A program made the position numbers and the translations under genes. Source: Petaurus breviceps papuanus (lineage: Eukaryota; Chordata; Mammalia; Diprotodontia; Petauridae). Taken from it: a stretch of DNA of 64,000 nucleotides. Positions 33,866 to 45,414 of this stretch are shown here, piece by piece. The notes below the pieces were generated by a model. The model made no database searches. It was not told where the DNA came from and worked only from the letters and a program-made list of their open reading frames with translations. Position 1 is the first letter of the stretch, and every line of letters begins with the position of its first letter. The DNA lies in the NCBI GenBank assembly GCA_028583685.1, contig JAMXIF010000073.1:11402544-11466543 (forward strand), given 5' to 3'.

Positions 33866-34105
33866 ACCTAGGTGGCACAGTGGGTAGAGAAATGGACCCG
33901 GAATCAGGAATACTTGAATTCAAATCCAGTCTCAGACACTTACTAGCTATGTGATTAGCAAATTACTTAACTTTTGTTTGCCTCAGTTTTCTCATCTCTA
34001 AAATGGGGATAATAACAATGCTGCTCCTCCCCTCCCCCACCAAGGTTGCTCTGAGAATAAAATAAAAGAATATCAGTAAAGTACTCTGCAAACCTTAAAG
34101 TATTA
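33866..34105 (+). mobile_element. MIR-type SINE
   Basis: Head AGGCACCTAGGTGGCACAGTGG, core CCTCAGTTTTCTCATCTC, tail AATAAAAGAATATCAGTAAA ... TTAAAGTATTATATG. Confidence 0.75.
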
Positions 34106-34109
34106 TATG

Positions 34110-34235
34110 TTGTTCAGTTGTGTCCAATTCTTGGTGACCCCATTTGGGGTTTTCTTGGCAAAGATACTACAGTGATTTGCCATTTCCTTGTCCAGCTTAT
34201 TTTACAGATGAGGGAACTAAGGCAAACAGAACGAT
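34110..34235 (-). mobile_element. MAR1-like SINE 3' fragment
   Basis: GTTGTTCAGTTGTGTCCAATT to GAGGGAACTAAGGCAAACAG; the head is absent. Confidence 0.75.
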
Positions 34236-34239
34236 GTAT

Positions 34240-35510
34240 GTACTAGCTATTCCTTGGAGGAGGAGGCAAAGAGGAGGCACTCTTGTACATGGAAAGGTCA
34301 AAATGAATGAGATGGCATATCCTCATCGTTTTCTTTATAGAGAATCCTGTTCCTTTTATAGCATGGAAGAATTCCTGATCACCAAAGCCTGTCTTCAACC
34401 TACTGTATTGAATATCATTTAATTGATCAATAAAAACTCAAAAGAGGGTAACAGCCCTGAAAGTCTGCACCAAGAAGAGATAGATGCAGGATGTGCAAAC
34501 AGCTAGATTCACTGGGGTAGAAAATGAAGGGAAGTGACCAGTGACCCCTGTCGCAACCCCTATTAAAAGAAACAGTGCAACGCAATCCCAAACCCCTTGC
34601 ACCTGCACAGTAAAATAAACAAAAACTGCCAGTTCCAAAACACAAGCCTGATTAGTTACCACATGGCACTCCTGATCACTGCATCCTAACTATGCATGAA
34701 GGCAGCAGGATATCCAGAATACCCAGGAAAGACATTAATTTGACTATCTTTAGAAACTCTATTTTCTCTTTATGAAGCACTGACCTTTAGCCTTCAGACC
34801 AGCATCAAACTAAAGAATTCAATCACAAAACCGTCTGAGGTATCTGTTCAGAAATGGGGTGGCTTTCAATTTTAAAGCTATTCTAAAAAGTTAGATAATT
34901 CAAAAGGAGATGAATTAAGAGCAAGGCTTGAGAGCAGTTTTGCCTTATCACGTGGTCCCAGAGGGGTATACTGTTGGAGATCTGGCTTGCTATGCCTAGG
35001 CAACTCCTTTGTGCTATTGCCCTGCTGTCTTATCCTCAGAAACCCCTAATGAAATACAGGAAAATTACCATCACAAAGAGGATTCTGTATTGGTAGGTGG
35101 AAGGATCAAATGGACAATTCACTCCTAAACACATCAGCTAGTTACAATTAAATGCATTGACAGTAAGGATAAGGTTGTATGTAAGACAGTAGCACTTAAA
35201 CCTCATCCAGGATCATTTAGTGCATGTGGCACATTTTTAATTAGAACCCTCCAGGTCCTCCTAATGCTAAGACAAGTGGATGCTGAAGCCTGAACATTTG
35301 TAGGAAGAATGAAAACTGTACTTTGTCTCTTCTGGCTCTGTCTGAAAGAGCTGTCTCCTACAAAACCCTCTCTGCTGAACTGTAATTCTCCTGGAATTCA
35401 CTTGGAAGTATATGTGAAAAAAATGCCTGTCATTGTAAATTGCTAGTAAGTCACAAGGGCATCACAGTTAGTCATAGGTGTAATGGATAGTTTTCTGAAA
35501 CAAGGGATAT
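34240..35510. other. No recognised feature
   Basis: Apparently single copy; open frames here are short and lack family motifs. Confidence 0.4.
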
Positions 35511-35517
35511 CAATAGA

Positions 35518-35682
35518 TTTTTTTTTTGGCTTTTTGGAGGGGGGAAGGTAGGGCAATTGGGGTTTAATGACTTGCCCAAGGTCTCACAGTTAGTAAGTGT
35601 TAAGTGTCTGAGGTCGGATTTGAACTCAAGTCCTCCTGACAGGGCTGGTGATCTATTCACTATATCACCTAGCCACCCTCAA
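35518..35682 (-). mobile_element. WSINE-like SINE with target-site duplication
   Basis: Full-length; TCAATAGAT is repeated at both ends. Confidence 0.88.
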
Positions 35683-35819
35683 TAGATCCTTCTTACCCTG
35701 CTAAGCTCTCCCCTCCCAGAAATGTCACCATTTTAGCTTGGTTCCCATGGATTAAAGAGTTGTCATTTAATACAAATGGACAAATAGAAAGCAAGAACTA
35801 AACAAAAAGCATTTATTTT

Positions 35820-37195
35820 ATTTCTTTTAATAGGTGTTTATTATCATCTTTAGGTTTTATATTGCTTAGGTTTCCCCCTCTATTTCTCTCCTCTGTCCAG
35901 AAAGTTATCTCTTATAAAAAAGAATTTGAAAAAAAAGAAGATAAAAATTGTTTTAACATGTAACTGGGGAAAAATAAAATACTACTTTTTAAAAAGAGAG
36001 AATGAAGAGAGGAAAAATACTCAGCAAAACCAACCAATTTATTTCCAAAAAAAACCTGCATTATTTACAATGATCTATACCTCTGAGCCCTCCACCTTTA
36101 CAGAAAAGTTGAAGGAGGTGTTTTCTTATAAGTTTTTTAAGGTCAAGTTTGTTCATTGTATTTTACAATATTAATTTTCTATTATTTTGTAATGGTCCTT
36201 TTGATTTACACTGTTGTAATCATTGTGTATATTGTTTTCTTAGATCTGCTTACTTTAATTTATATACGTTTATATAGCTTTCTTTTCCATGTTTCTCTGT
36301 ATTCATCATATTTATCATTTCTTATAGGAAAGTAATATTCCATTGTATTCATGAACCACAATTCTTTTAGCCATTCTACAATTGATAGGTATCTACCTTA
36401 TTTCTAGTAGTTTGCTACTATATGACTATCACTATAAACATTTTGGAGCATAAGGAGCCTCCCTTTTTGTCAATGACTTCCTTGGGGTATAAGCTTAGCA
36501 ATATTTAGGTCAAAAGCTATCTACATTATCATTTTATTTGCAAAAATCCAGGTATTTTCCAGAATTGGTATTATAATCCATAGCTCCACCAATATTGTTT
36601 TAGTGCTCCTGTCTTTCCAAAGCCCTTCCAATATTCAAATATTGACTATTCACATCTTTTGCTATTTATTTAGGAAAATCCTCAGGGTTGTTTGGATTAT
36701 CAACTCTCTTATTATTAGTGATTTGGAGCATTCTTTCATATGGTAGTTAAGAGTCTGCAATTCTTTGGAGATCTTCTTCTGAATATCTTTTGACTATTGG
36801 GAAAATGAATTTTGTTTTTATATATTTTTGTTAATTGTCTGTATATCTTAGATATCAAACCCTTTTCTGAGAAATTTGACATAAAGATTATTTTTCCTCT
36901 GTCAATGCTTCCCTATCTAGTCTTTTTTTTAATGCTTTATTAACTTCTGATTTACATCATTCATTTCCGCCAGATTTTGAGTTACAAATTTTTCCCCATT
37001 TTTCCCCCACCCATCCCCCCAAAACAGCAGTCCACAGGATATCCCCACCTCCAATCTGCTCTCTCCCACATTTTCTCCCATACCCGTTTCGACTTTTTCA
37101 GTGGATCTCTACCTATCTAGTCTTAGATGAATTAATTTTGTTTGTACAAGTGCTATTCAATTTCATATAATCGACTATCGATTTTTCTTTTGTAA
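35820..37195 (-). mobile_element. Old L1 or HAL1-like 3' region, split by a short insertion
   Basis: Antisense L1 words in order: AATATTCCATTGTATTCATG, TTTTAGCCATTCTACAATTG, CATAGCTCCACCAATATTG, ATCTTTTGACTATTGGG. The divergent and long 3' region suggests an older L1 subfamily. A second insertion lies at 36923-37111. Confidence 0.7.
36923..37111 (-). mobile_element. Short LINE 3' end insertion with target-site duplication
   Basis: A 189-bp unit starts with a T run and reads as an antisense L1-type 3' end (TTGAGTTACAAATTTTTCCCC). CCTATCTAGTC lies at 36912-36922 and 37112-37122. It is too short to encode anything. Confidence 0.8.
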
Positions 37196-37214
37196 TTGTC
37201 TCTATCCCTGGCCA

Positions 37215-37350
37215 AAGAGCATTTATTATGTGCTTACTATTTGTCAAACACTGTTCTAATCGCTGGGAATACCAAAAAAAAGTAAAAACAATTCCCTGTG
37301 ATCAGGGAGTTTACATTCTAATGAGAAAGATAGCATGCAAATAATTAGGC
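37215..37350 (-). mobile_element. L2-tailed repeat fragment
   Basis: GCATTTATTATGTGCTTACT ... CAAACACTGTTCTAATCGC ... GGGAGTTTACATTCTAATG. Confidence 0.65.
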
Positions 37351-37829
37351 ACATACAGGATATGGGCAGCTAGAAGCCATAGGGGATAAAGCACCAGGCT
37401 TGGAACTCATCTTCACAAGCAAATATGTGTAACAGCAAAACAAAAGTAAGGTAATAACATCAGTAGATCTACAAAATAATAAGACATGAAAAACAACATA
37501 TATGCAAATGAATAACAAAATTATGCCAAATTAAATAGGTAATGTAACTACAATACATACATAATGCTAACACAAATGTAAATAGAGATGACCAAAAATA
37601 ACTTTTAAAGCACATACTTAAAACATGTTGTAATTAACACATGCATCAATGAACATATGCAATTACTTGCAAGATACTCAATATCCTACTATAGATAAAT
37701 CCAAGGATCCTCTTTTTAAAAATGCTGCTTTTCCTCTGACAGATAACACCTTAAGTTAGTATTGGTCATTAGCACCTTGATGTGAATTAAGTTTATGACA
37801 ACATTCTCTTTCTAAGAGAGGAGAGTATT

Positions 37830-38465
37830 GAGGAAAAAGGAAACTGTGATGTAAGGAAGAAGGTGAAGGTTGAGAAGCCTCTGTGGGGTGTCTCTTGCAT
37901 TCAGGTCAGGCACTAGATGCCAGTGATGTGGGCAGGAGAAATGAAAGTAGTAGGTTGACCAAAGAAGAATTTTGATATTTTACCCATGACCACCTCCAAC
38001 TCTGGGTAATCGTGAGAACCAATCTCCTCTCAATTCTCCTCCCATCCTCCAAAGTAGAAGAGATTGTTGCTGTTTGTCCTTCATGGTCAGAGTACCAAAA
38101 TGACATCAAGATGTCAGGGTCAACATGCAATGTGTTCAACTGTGGTTGATTAGATGGATATGAGCTCAGAAGGTTCTACCACAGATTAGGCACTAATAGT
38201 CTACTCTATATGAATGTTTGAGGTGTAGATGTCTCTAAACTTGCATATTTCGAGTTTCTTTTGAGCTACTTTTATTCTGCTTTGCTCATAGAGCATAGCA
38301 CCCTCTTTAATGCATGCACATTATGCTGGACAGTCCTGTGCCAGTGTGTCTCCCATGGCTCACAATTGATACCAAAGTTCTTCAGAGAGATTTTGAGATG
38401 TCCTTGTATCACTTCTTCCGACCTCCACGTGAACATCTGCCTTGTGTGAGTTCTCTGTAAAACAG
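37830..38465. repeat. Old unclassified interspersed repeat (copy 1)
   Basis: TTTGTCCTTCATGGTCAGAG ... ATGACATCAAGATGTCAGGG ... TTCAACTGTGGTTGATTAGA. The TTTGTCCTTC(A) ... ATGACATC core recurs near 41300-41350. Possibly the 3' part of an old LINE. Confidence 0.4.
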
Positions 38466-38582
38466 TCTTTCAAAAAAGAGTAGAGGAGATACAAATGAGA
38501 GATATCAAAGTCCTTCCTAGAGATAAAAAAAAGAACTACCAGAAGGCAAGATACTCCAGGAGTGAGGAAAGAATAACAAGGA

Positions 38583-38733
38583 ACAGGGGCGGCTAGGTGG
38601 CGCAGTGAATAGAGTCCTGGAGTCAGGAGGCCCTGAGTTCAAGAACTCAGACACTTAACACAAAACTAGCTGTGTGACCTTGAGCAAGTCACTTAACCCC
38701 AATTGCCCTACCTTCCCCTCTCCAAAAAAAAAG
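38583..38733 (+). mobile_element. WSINE-like SINE
   Basis: GGGGCGGCTAGGTGGCGCAGTG head with two CpG sites kept, a deletion in the B-box side and an A tail. It may be a younger copy. Confidence 0.88.
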
Positions 38734-38759
38734 AATAAAGAACAATAGCCACTTTCCCC

Positions 38760-39250
38760 CACCCCTTACATATCAATTCTTTTATCACATACTTAACTAA
38801 TTTCTTAGCTCATTCTCTACATCCACTATTCCAAACCATTTACTCTTTCTTCCATTCCGCAGTGGTACTCAGACATATCAACAGAAAGTAGAATATCTAG
38901 CTCAGTACTTCACTGAGAAAATTGAAACTATTCAGTGGGAGCTCTTTCAGCCCCACTCACTTCCATTTTTCTCTTCCTCTTCTGTCATGAGACTCCTATT
39001 TCTCATTAAAACGAATCACTTTATTCTTTTGCTTAATAACATTTCCTCTTTCTTATGTCTTCCAGGACCTTGATCCAAAAAGCATCCCTTCTTTCCTCAT
39101 GTATCTTCAGTTTAATCTTCCATAGACTTCTTCCTATCTGCCCACAACATGCTCAGGTATCCTCAAATCCTAAAGAAACTATCAATCAACCTTATTAAAT
39201 CATACAGTTACTACCCCATCTCTTTCCTCCCCTTTATTGCCAAATGTCTT
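38760..39250 (+). mobile_element. L2-clade LINE ORF2 fragment
   Basis: The plus strand at about 39205-39250 reads SYYPISFLPFIAKCLA, close to the YRPISLLPFIAK block of L2/CR1 reverse transcriptases. Confidence 0.55.
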
Positions 39251-39254
39251 GCAA

Positions 39255-39505
39255 CTGTGGTGTTGGTGTTTGATCGAGGGAGTTGCCTTATCAAGTTAAT
39301 GAGCTTACAGGGTAATGGGCCGTTATTTGGGACTTCAGTTCTACAGAATGAATGTGTATATCTGATGCTGTATGTGCATATACCCTTTAGCACCTCCTGG
39401 AGGGTATGTTTCAAGTGACTGGTGAAGAACTGGTAGACTACTATGGGAGGGACATCGTGAGAGGAGTCCCACTTTGTGCTGGTCTACAAACGGGAATCTC
39501 TCCAA
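39255..39505. other. Unrecognised sequence before the microsatellite
   Basis: No repeat or gene recognised. With the equally unfamiliar 40180-40440 it may be one element split by the TTCC tract. Confidence 0.35.
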
Positions 39506-39512
39506 CTTAGCA

Positions 39513-40180
39513 CTTCCTTCCTTCCTCCCTCCCTTCCTCCCTCCCTTCCTTCCTTCCTCCCTCCCTTCCTTCCTTCCTNNNNNNNNNNNNNNNNNNNNNN
39601 NNNNNNNNNNNNNNNNNNNNNNNNNNNNNNNNNNNNNNNNNNNNNNNNNNNNNNNNNNNNNNNNNNNNNNNNNNNNNNNNNNNNNNNNNNNNNNNNNNNN
39701 NNNNNNNNNNNNNNNNNNNNNNNNNNNNNNNNNNNNNNNNNNNNNNNNNNNNNNNNNNNNNNNNNNNNNNNNNNNNNNNNNNNNNNNNNNNNNNNNNNNN
39801 NNNNNNNNNNNNNNNNNNNNNNNNNNNNNNNNNNNNNNNNNNNNNNNNNNNNNNNNNNNNNNNNNNNNNNNNNNNNNNNNNNNNNNNNNNNNNNNNNNNN
39901 NNNNNNNNNNNNNNNNNNNNNNNNNNNNNNNNNNNNNNNNNNNNNNNNNNNNNNNNNNNNNNNNNNNNNNNNNNNNNNCCCTCCTTCCCTCCCTCCTTCC
40001 TTCCCTCCTTCCTTCCCTCCCTCCTTCCCTCCCTCCTTCCTTCCCTCCTTCCTTCCTTCCTTCCTTCCTTCCTTCCTTCCTTCCTTCCTTCCTTCCTTCC
40101 TTCCTTCCTTCCTTCCTTCCTTCCTTCCTTCCTTCCTTCCTCCCTCCCTTCCTTCCTCCCTTCCTTCCTTTCTTCCTTCA
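39513..40180. repeat. (TTCC)n/(CCCTCCTT)n microsatellite containing an assembly gap
   Basis: Polypyrimidine tract on both sides of a 400-base run of N at 39579-39978. The round gap size suggests a placeholder or estimate, so the true length is unknown. Four long open frames (Phe-Leu-Pro-Ser or Lys-Glu-Gly-Arg repeats) are artefacts. Confidence 0.95.
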
Positions 40181-40189
40181 ACAGCTATG

Positions 40190-40875
40190 TCACCAGGAGG
40201 GAGCCTGGTCTCCGTGAGAGCCAGAAGATGAAAGGAAAGGAAGAGATTTAAGGTGAAACAAAGCTTGTTGCTCATGGAGTAAGCTTTCCAGAGGGTACAG
40301 CGGAAGGAGTGGGTAGCATCGGGGTTGGATGGGACTTTGGTGTTGAGGTGGATGGGGATAAGGAGTCAGGTGCGAGGGGATAGGTAACAGGATTTGGGGG
40401 CCAGAATCACCGGGATGCAAAATATATGACCAGGTAATCATTAAATGAACTACTGAGAAAGATTTTCAAAGTAAATAGTATAATGTACTGGGTGGAATCC
40501 TTTCTGGGGCAAATCAGAAAGGAACAAAAACTTGGAACAGCAATAGTGATGCTGTCTTTCTCCAAGGCAGGGGACCAGGCTGGAAACTTGATGAGATGGC
40601 GCCCTCTCCTCTTACCTTAGTAACAGACATCTGGTAATTTACACTGTCCCTTTAATCTTTCTCTCTTTGAATTTACAAATCCAACTTCCTGTGTCCTGTG
40701 GATAGGGCCTCCTATGGAAGATGCCAGAGAAACATTATTCACAAGGATATCCTGTGCGCATGCCTGTCATATTACTCATCTCTTTTCCGTTCTTTCTCGG
40801 CCCTCGTCATCATGATCTATATTTTTGCGCTAGGCTGTTATAGGTTTTTCATTCCTTTCCCCTTGCACCCCCTTC
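40190..40875. other. No recognised feature
   Basis: G-rich in 40240-40420; no family recognised. Confidence 0.35.
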
Positions 40876-40879
40876 CAAT

Positions 40880-41290
40880 TCAAACTTGACACATTCCTAG
40901 ACTATGCAGTGCCTGGCACACAGTAAGCACTTAATAAATGCTTATTAACAGATTGAGGCAGTTTACATTTTGCAGATAAGGAAACATACGCAAAGAGGTA
41001 ATGTGACTTTAACAACTAGTGTTAGAGCCAATAGTCAATCTGAATGTCTAGATTTGGCTGGTCTCCTCATCAGAGGTAGCCTGGCATAATGGAAAGAATA
41101 CTAGACTAGGGATTGGAGGACCTGGATTCCACTCCCCATTCCATCACTTGCCATCTGGATGACCTTGGGCAATCTACTTAGCATCTTTGGGACTCAGTTT
41201 CCTCATCTGTAAAATGACGGGTTTGAATTACAGTGATGACTTCTGAGGTTTTTTCAACCCTGAATCTATTATCTAAGTTCCTTTAATGGT
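40880..41290. mobile_element. L2 3' tail and two MIR-type relics
   Basis: L2 tail on plus (CAGTGCCTGGCACACAGTAA) at 40885-40950; inverted MIR core at 40965-41055; plus-strand MIR at 41080-41290 (GACTCAGTTTCCTCATCTG). Confidence 0.65.
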
Positions 41291-41291
41291 T

Positions 41292-41640
41292 CTCCATTGT
41301 TATTTGTCCTTCAAGAGAGGACCAATGGCACCATGGTATGACATCTTGACTCAAACGAACTGAATTTAAATGAAGCAGGATTGCACAGAGATGTCAGCCT
41401 CTCTCTGCCTGAGTCATTGAATTCTGGTGGCAGGACAAAAGTCAGGATGACCATCCATGGCCCAGGACTCAGTAGATGATGTTGGCAACTTCAATGTCTG
41501 ACCAAATTCTGTGGTCCACAGCACCTGCTTCAGCCAGTTTCATGGATGTTGGGACAAATTTTTCTCACTCACCCATTCCACTAAGGGAAGTCTTCACATA
41601 TTTGGGGTAGACATCCCCATAACTTACCAATGGGTTAGAA
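41292..41640. repeat. Old unclassified interspersed repeat (copy 2)
   Basis: TTATTTGTCCTTCAAGAGAGG ... GACATCTTGACTCAAACGAAC ... CAGGACAAAAGTCAGGATGAC. Shares its start with 38060-38115. Confidence 0.5.
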
Positions 41641-41644
41641 GCCC

Positions 41645-41950
41645 CTCAGTTACCCTCAACCTGATTTAGCCCATCTACCGAGGTTAACTGGGGTGTGACC
41701 ACTGAGCATGTTACAGCTTCTTCTGCAGGTAATTGGTGAATGAAGGTGAATACCAAAGGTGGGTGAGCAGCCCTGAAAAAGGTTTGGTAGCCCTCACGCC
41801 AGATATGTCCTTGATCACCCCATACACCCCAAGTTCCCTTTTTCCTATCAAGTTGAAGAAGCAAAAGGCAATTCACTCCAGTATCATTGCCAAGAAAACC
41901 CCATGGACAGTGGTCCATGGGGTCAGGAAGAGTTGAAACACAGCTGAACA
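41645..41950 (+). mobile_element. RTE-type LINE 3' end, probable
   Basis: GGCAATTCACTCCAGTATCA ... CCAAGAAAACCCCATGGAC ... CATGGGGTCAGGAAGAGTTG matches the 3' end shared with MAR1-like SINEs, but the upstream part is not tRNA-like, as expected of the LINE partner. Confidence 0.5.
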
Positions 41951-41991
41951 TTACCTTTCAAGTAAAGTTCAAACTCACAGCCTGACTTTTA

Positions 41992-42299
41992 TTATTTTTT
42001 TTTTTAAAGCAATCGGGGTTAAGTAACTTGCTCAAGGTTACATGGCCAGTTATTTCTGGGTGTGGTGCTGAGTGTCTGAACCCAGGATTTGATCCAGGTC
42101 ATCCCAACACTGGAGCCAGTGCTCTTACTCGCTGAGCCACCTGGCCGCCCCTAAGCAATTGGGGTTAAGTAACTTGCTCAAGGTTACACGGCCAGGTGTT
42201 TCTGGGTGGGTGCTAAGTGTCTGAGCCCGGGATTCGATCTCCAGGTCTTCTCAACACTGGAGCCGGTGCTCTTACTCGCTGTGCTACCTGGCCGCCCCA
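41992..42299 (-). mobile_element. Dimeric tRNA-like SINE, copy 2
   Basis: Inverted dimer with both monomers complete; the junction reads GGCCGCCCCTAAGCAATTG. Flanked by CACAGCCTGACTTTTA at 41976-41991 and 42300-42315. Confidence 0.93.
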
Positions 42300-42315
42300 C
42301 ACAGCCTGACTTTTA

Positions 42316-43045
42316 AAACAGCCATGGTCTTGCTCCATTTTACCTTTGCAGAGAAATCTCATATTACTCTTTCCCACATCCTATAAGCCCTGGTCAACTG
42401 GACTGCTAATTCTATCCTATATCGATTCCATGCTTCCCCATAGACATGCTTGTGTGAGCTTTCCCCCCCAAGCTTGGAATGCCCTCCCCTCTTCTGCCTA
42501 TACAGTTTCTTGTTGTTGTTGAGTCCTTTTCAGTTATGCCTGACTCTTTGTGACCCCATTTGGGGTTTTCTTCACAAAGACACTGGGGTGGTTGGCCATT
42601 TCCTTCTCCAGCTCATTTTGCAGATGAGGGAATTGAGGCAAATAAGATTAAGTGAGTTGCTCAGTGTCACACAGCTATTAAGTGTCTAAGGCCAGATTTG
42701 AACTCAGGTCTTCCTGACTCCAGCTCCAGTGCTCTACTCATTCTTTAAAAACCAATTTAAATTCTACCTCCAGAAAAACCTTCATAATTGTAACCCCCCA
42801 TTTACATTTCTCCATCTCAGACCTCACATAGCACTTTGTATCTCTCTTTTGTATTTGTAAAATAGTCATTTAGATATGTGTTTTATTTTCCCATTGAATG
42901 GGAAGCTCCACAAGGTTAGGAACCAGACTAGATCAGATTGCAAGCTTCTTGAGGCCAGGACTGTCTGTCTTTATTTGTATCCCCAGCTCTTGAGCAGCAC
43001 TCAGGACACTGCAGGTACTCAATACATAGTTATTACATTGTATCA
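42316..43045 (+). mobile_element. L2-type LINE 3' end, split by a MAR1-like SINE
   Basis: Segments at 42316-42510 and 42745-43045 follow L2 3' UTR order: TTGGAATGCCCTCCCCTCTT, then ATTGCAAGCTTCTTGAGG, TTTGTATCCCCAGCTCTTG. Confidence 0.6.
42512..42742 (-). mobile_element. MAR1-like long SINE
   Basis: TTGTTGTTGTTGAGTCC to CAGCTCCAGTGCTCTACTC. Confidence 0.85.
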
Positions 43046-43117
43046 AGATGTCATATCTTCATATGCCCTTGATACAACAAATGGTTGTAGAACTGAGCCT
43101 AGATCTAGAGCTGAAGT

Positions 43118-43243
43118 GGATGATTAAGTGACTTGCCCAAGGTCATATGGCTAGTAAGTGTTAAGTGTCTCAGGCTGGATTTGAACTCAGGTCCTCCTGA
43201 CTCCTGAGCTGGTACTCTATTCACTATGCCACCTAGCCACCCC
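43118..43243 (-). mobile_element. WSINE-like SINE, tail missing
   Basis: Starts in the core (TTAAGTGACTTGCCCAAGGTC) and ends CACCTAGCCACCCC. Confidence 0.8.
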
Positions 43244-43249
43244 TCTTCT

Positions 43250-44135
43250 CCAATTTATTAAACGAATCAAGCCCATTGTAATGGCAAGGATAGGAGTTAT
43301 ACTTCAAGGAAGGCAGATGCTTAATATATAGGAAGTTGAATAAGAGAAGGAAGGAAGGAAGGAGGAGAGCAGCAGTAATGCCAGCCTGAAGTCAGGGAGG
43401 GCTGTAAGCCCACACAGGGGAGAGAGGTTGGCAGGCTGGTCCCAACTGTTCTTTATCTTATGGACTGCCAGGAAATAGGGGAGGCAGTGGCAGCCAGCTA
43501 TGGCATGATCTGCAAAGTGTAGGTCCCAGGCTCTAGCTGCAGCACTGGAGGGAGAATGAGGAAAAGGTTCCTAGGCCAAGGGGCCAAGGAAAGAGTGGAA
43601 AGGGACTGAATTGGAGGAAGCTATTTGGGGGACTGCTGCTGGGGGCAATGCTGTTTAAGGGAGTTCTGTTTGGGAGGAAATGGGAAATGGCTCCACCAGA
43701 TCCAGCCACAAATGGAACAGACCTGTGGAGAGAGATTTAAGACAAGGGACATGACAGAAGGATAGTTCTGGTCCTCCTGTGGTGAACCTCAATGAGTGAC
43801 CCGCCCCCACCCCCACCCCATGGTGGGCAGGACACTCCCTGGTCCAGGCCCAATGGGATGATTCTTTTGCCATGACCTCTTCACAACAGTGCTGGTGCAC
43901 AGCTTCCAGGTAGCCCATTCATGCCCACAGCTGGTCCTCCAACACAGGAAGTTGCTCACAAGCTTCTACCACCCTAAGCCCAGGGCCCAGGACAAAATCT
44001 CATACTTAGGGTCCTCTCTGTTTTCCCCCTTGTCCTTAGGTAGATACAGGGCTAAGAAAAGATTGCTATGGGTATATTAACTGAGCTGCAGACCAGTTCT
44101 TTGGAAATAAATTAGGGCAAGAGATGCTTATCAGA
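43250..44135. other. Moderately GC-rich single-copy-looking block
   Basis: No repeat family or splice-bounded coding frame recognised; G- and C-rich from 43380 to 44000. Confidence 0.35.
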
Positions 44136-44139
44136 GATT

Positions 44140-45075
44140 TGAAATCTTTCTCATTTATATGTCAGGTACTATGCTAAGAGGTGGGGATACAGAGAAAAAA
44201 ACAGTTCTTGTCCTCAAAGAGCTCATGACCTAATGGAAGAGATAAATAAATATACACAAACAAGTTATATATGGGATAAATGTGAAATAATGAAGAGAGG
44301 GAAGGCACTAGAATTAAGAGGTGTTCAGAAAAATTTCCATTAAAAGAGAGGATTTTAGATGGGACTTAAAGAAGCCAGGGAAGCCAGTAGGCAGAAATGA
44401 GGAGGGCTCAGGGCATCAGGGATGGGCAGAGAAAATGCCCAGAGCCTAACGATTGGGTTTTCTTTTTGCTGTAACATCAAAGAAGCCAGCATCTCTGGAT
44501 CAAAGAGTGTATAACGTTGAAAGACTTGAAAGTTAGGAGAGAGCTAAGTTCTAAAAGGCTTTGAATGCCAAGCAGAACATATTGTATTTGATCCTGGGGG
44601 GGGGGGGGATAGGGAGCCAAGGAGTTTATTGAGTGGGGGAGGAGGGTGACATGGTCAGACCTGCATTTTAGGAAAATCACTTTAGTGACCAAATGGAGGA
44701 TGGATTGGAGTGGGGAGAGACTTGAGATAATCAGACTCCAGGGTGTTACTATTAATCCAGGCATGAGATGATGATGTCCTTCAACAGAGTGGCAGTAGTA
44801 TTAGAGGAATAAAGAGGCATATTCAATAGATATTGTAAAGTGAAATTGACAGGCCTTGGCAAAAGACTGGATATGGGGCATGGGAAAAGATACCGAGGAT
44901 TTGAGGATGCCTCCTAGTTTGGGAGTCTGAGGGACTGGGAGGCTAATGTTGCCCTAGAGAAGGTTGGAGGAGAGAAGAGTTTAGAGGGAAAGATAATGAG
45001 CTCCGTTTTGGACATGTTTAGTGTAAGATGTCTACTGGATATCCCAAACAGAAATGTCTGAAAGGCAGTCTTCTT
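44140..45075 (-). mobile_element. Long L2-tailed repeat, longest copy
   Basis: From the inverted L2 tail (CATTTATATGTCAGGTACTA) through AGAGAAAATGCCCAGAGCC, GTATTTGATCCTGGGGG, GGTGACATGGTCAGACCTGC, GGATTGGAGTGGGGAGAGAC, AATTGACAGGCCTTGGC and TTTTGGACATGTTTAGTG. Copies at 21965, 52365, 53270, 55290 and 62165 share the tail side and stop at different points. Confidence 0.7.
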
Positions 45076-45107
45076 GATTTGGGGGCTAGCCCTCTATGCA
45101 CGGTGCC

Positions 45108-45345
45108 ACATTGTTGTTCAATCCTTTTAGTTCTGTCCAACTCTTTATGACCCTATTTGGGACTTTCTTGGTAAAGATACTGGAGTGGTTCACCATTTCC
45201 TTCTTCCGCTCATTTTACAGATGAGAAACTGAGGCAAATAGGATAAGTGACTTGTCCAAGAACACACATCTGGTAAGTGTCTGAGGCCAGATTTGAACTT
45301 GGGAAGACGAATTTTCCTAACTCACTGCACCACCTAGCTCCCTCT
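45108..45345 (-). mobile_element. MAR1-like long SINE
   Basis: TTGTTGTTCAATCCTTTTAG to CACTGCACCACCTAGCTCC. Confidence 0.85.
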
Positions 45346-45414
45346 AAATTAATACATCAGTGATGAAGTTCACTGATTTAGAACTGCATCAACAAGGGGA
45401 ATTCCTCAGTGAAT

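Noticed and set aside
39474-40275. Four long open frames of 224-263 residues
   Set aside because: They cross the N gap and read only TTCC microsatellite; no coding content.
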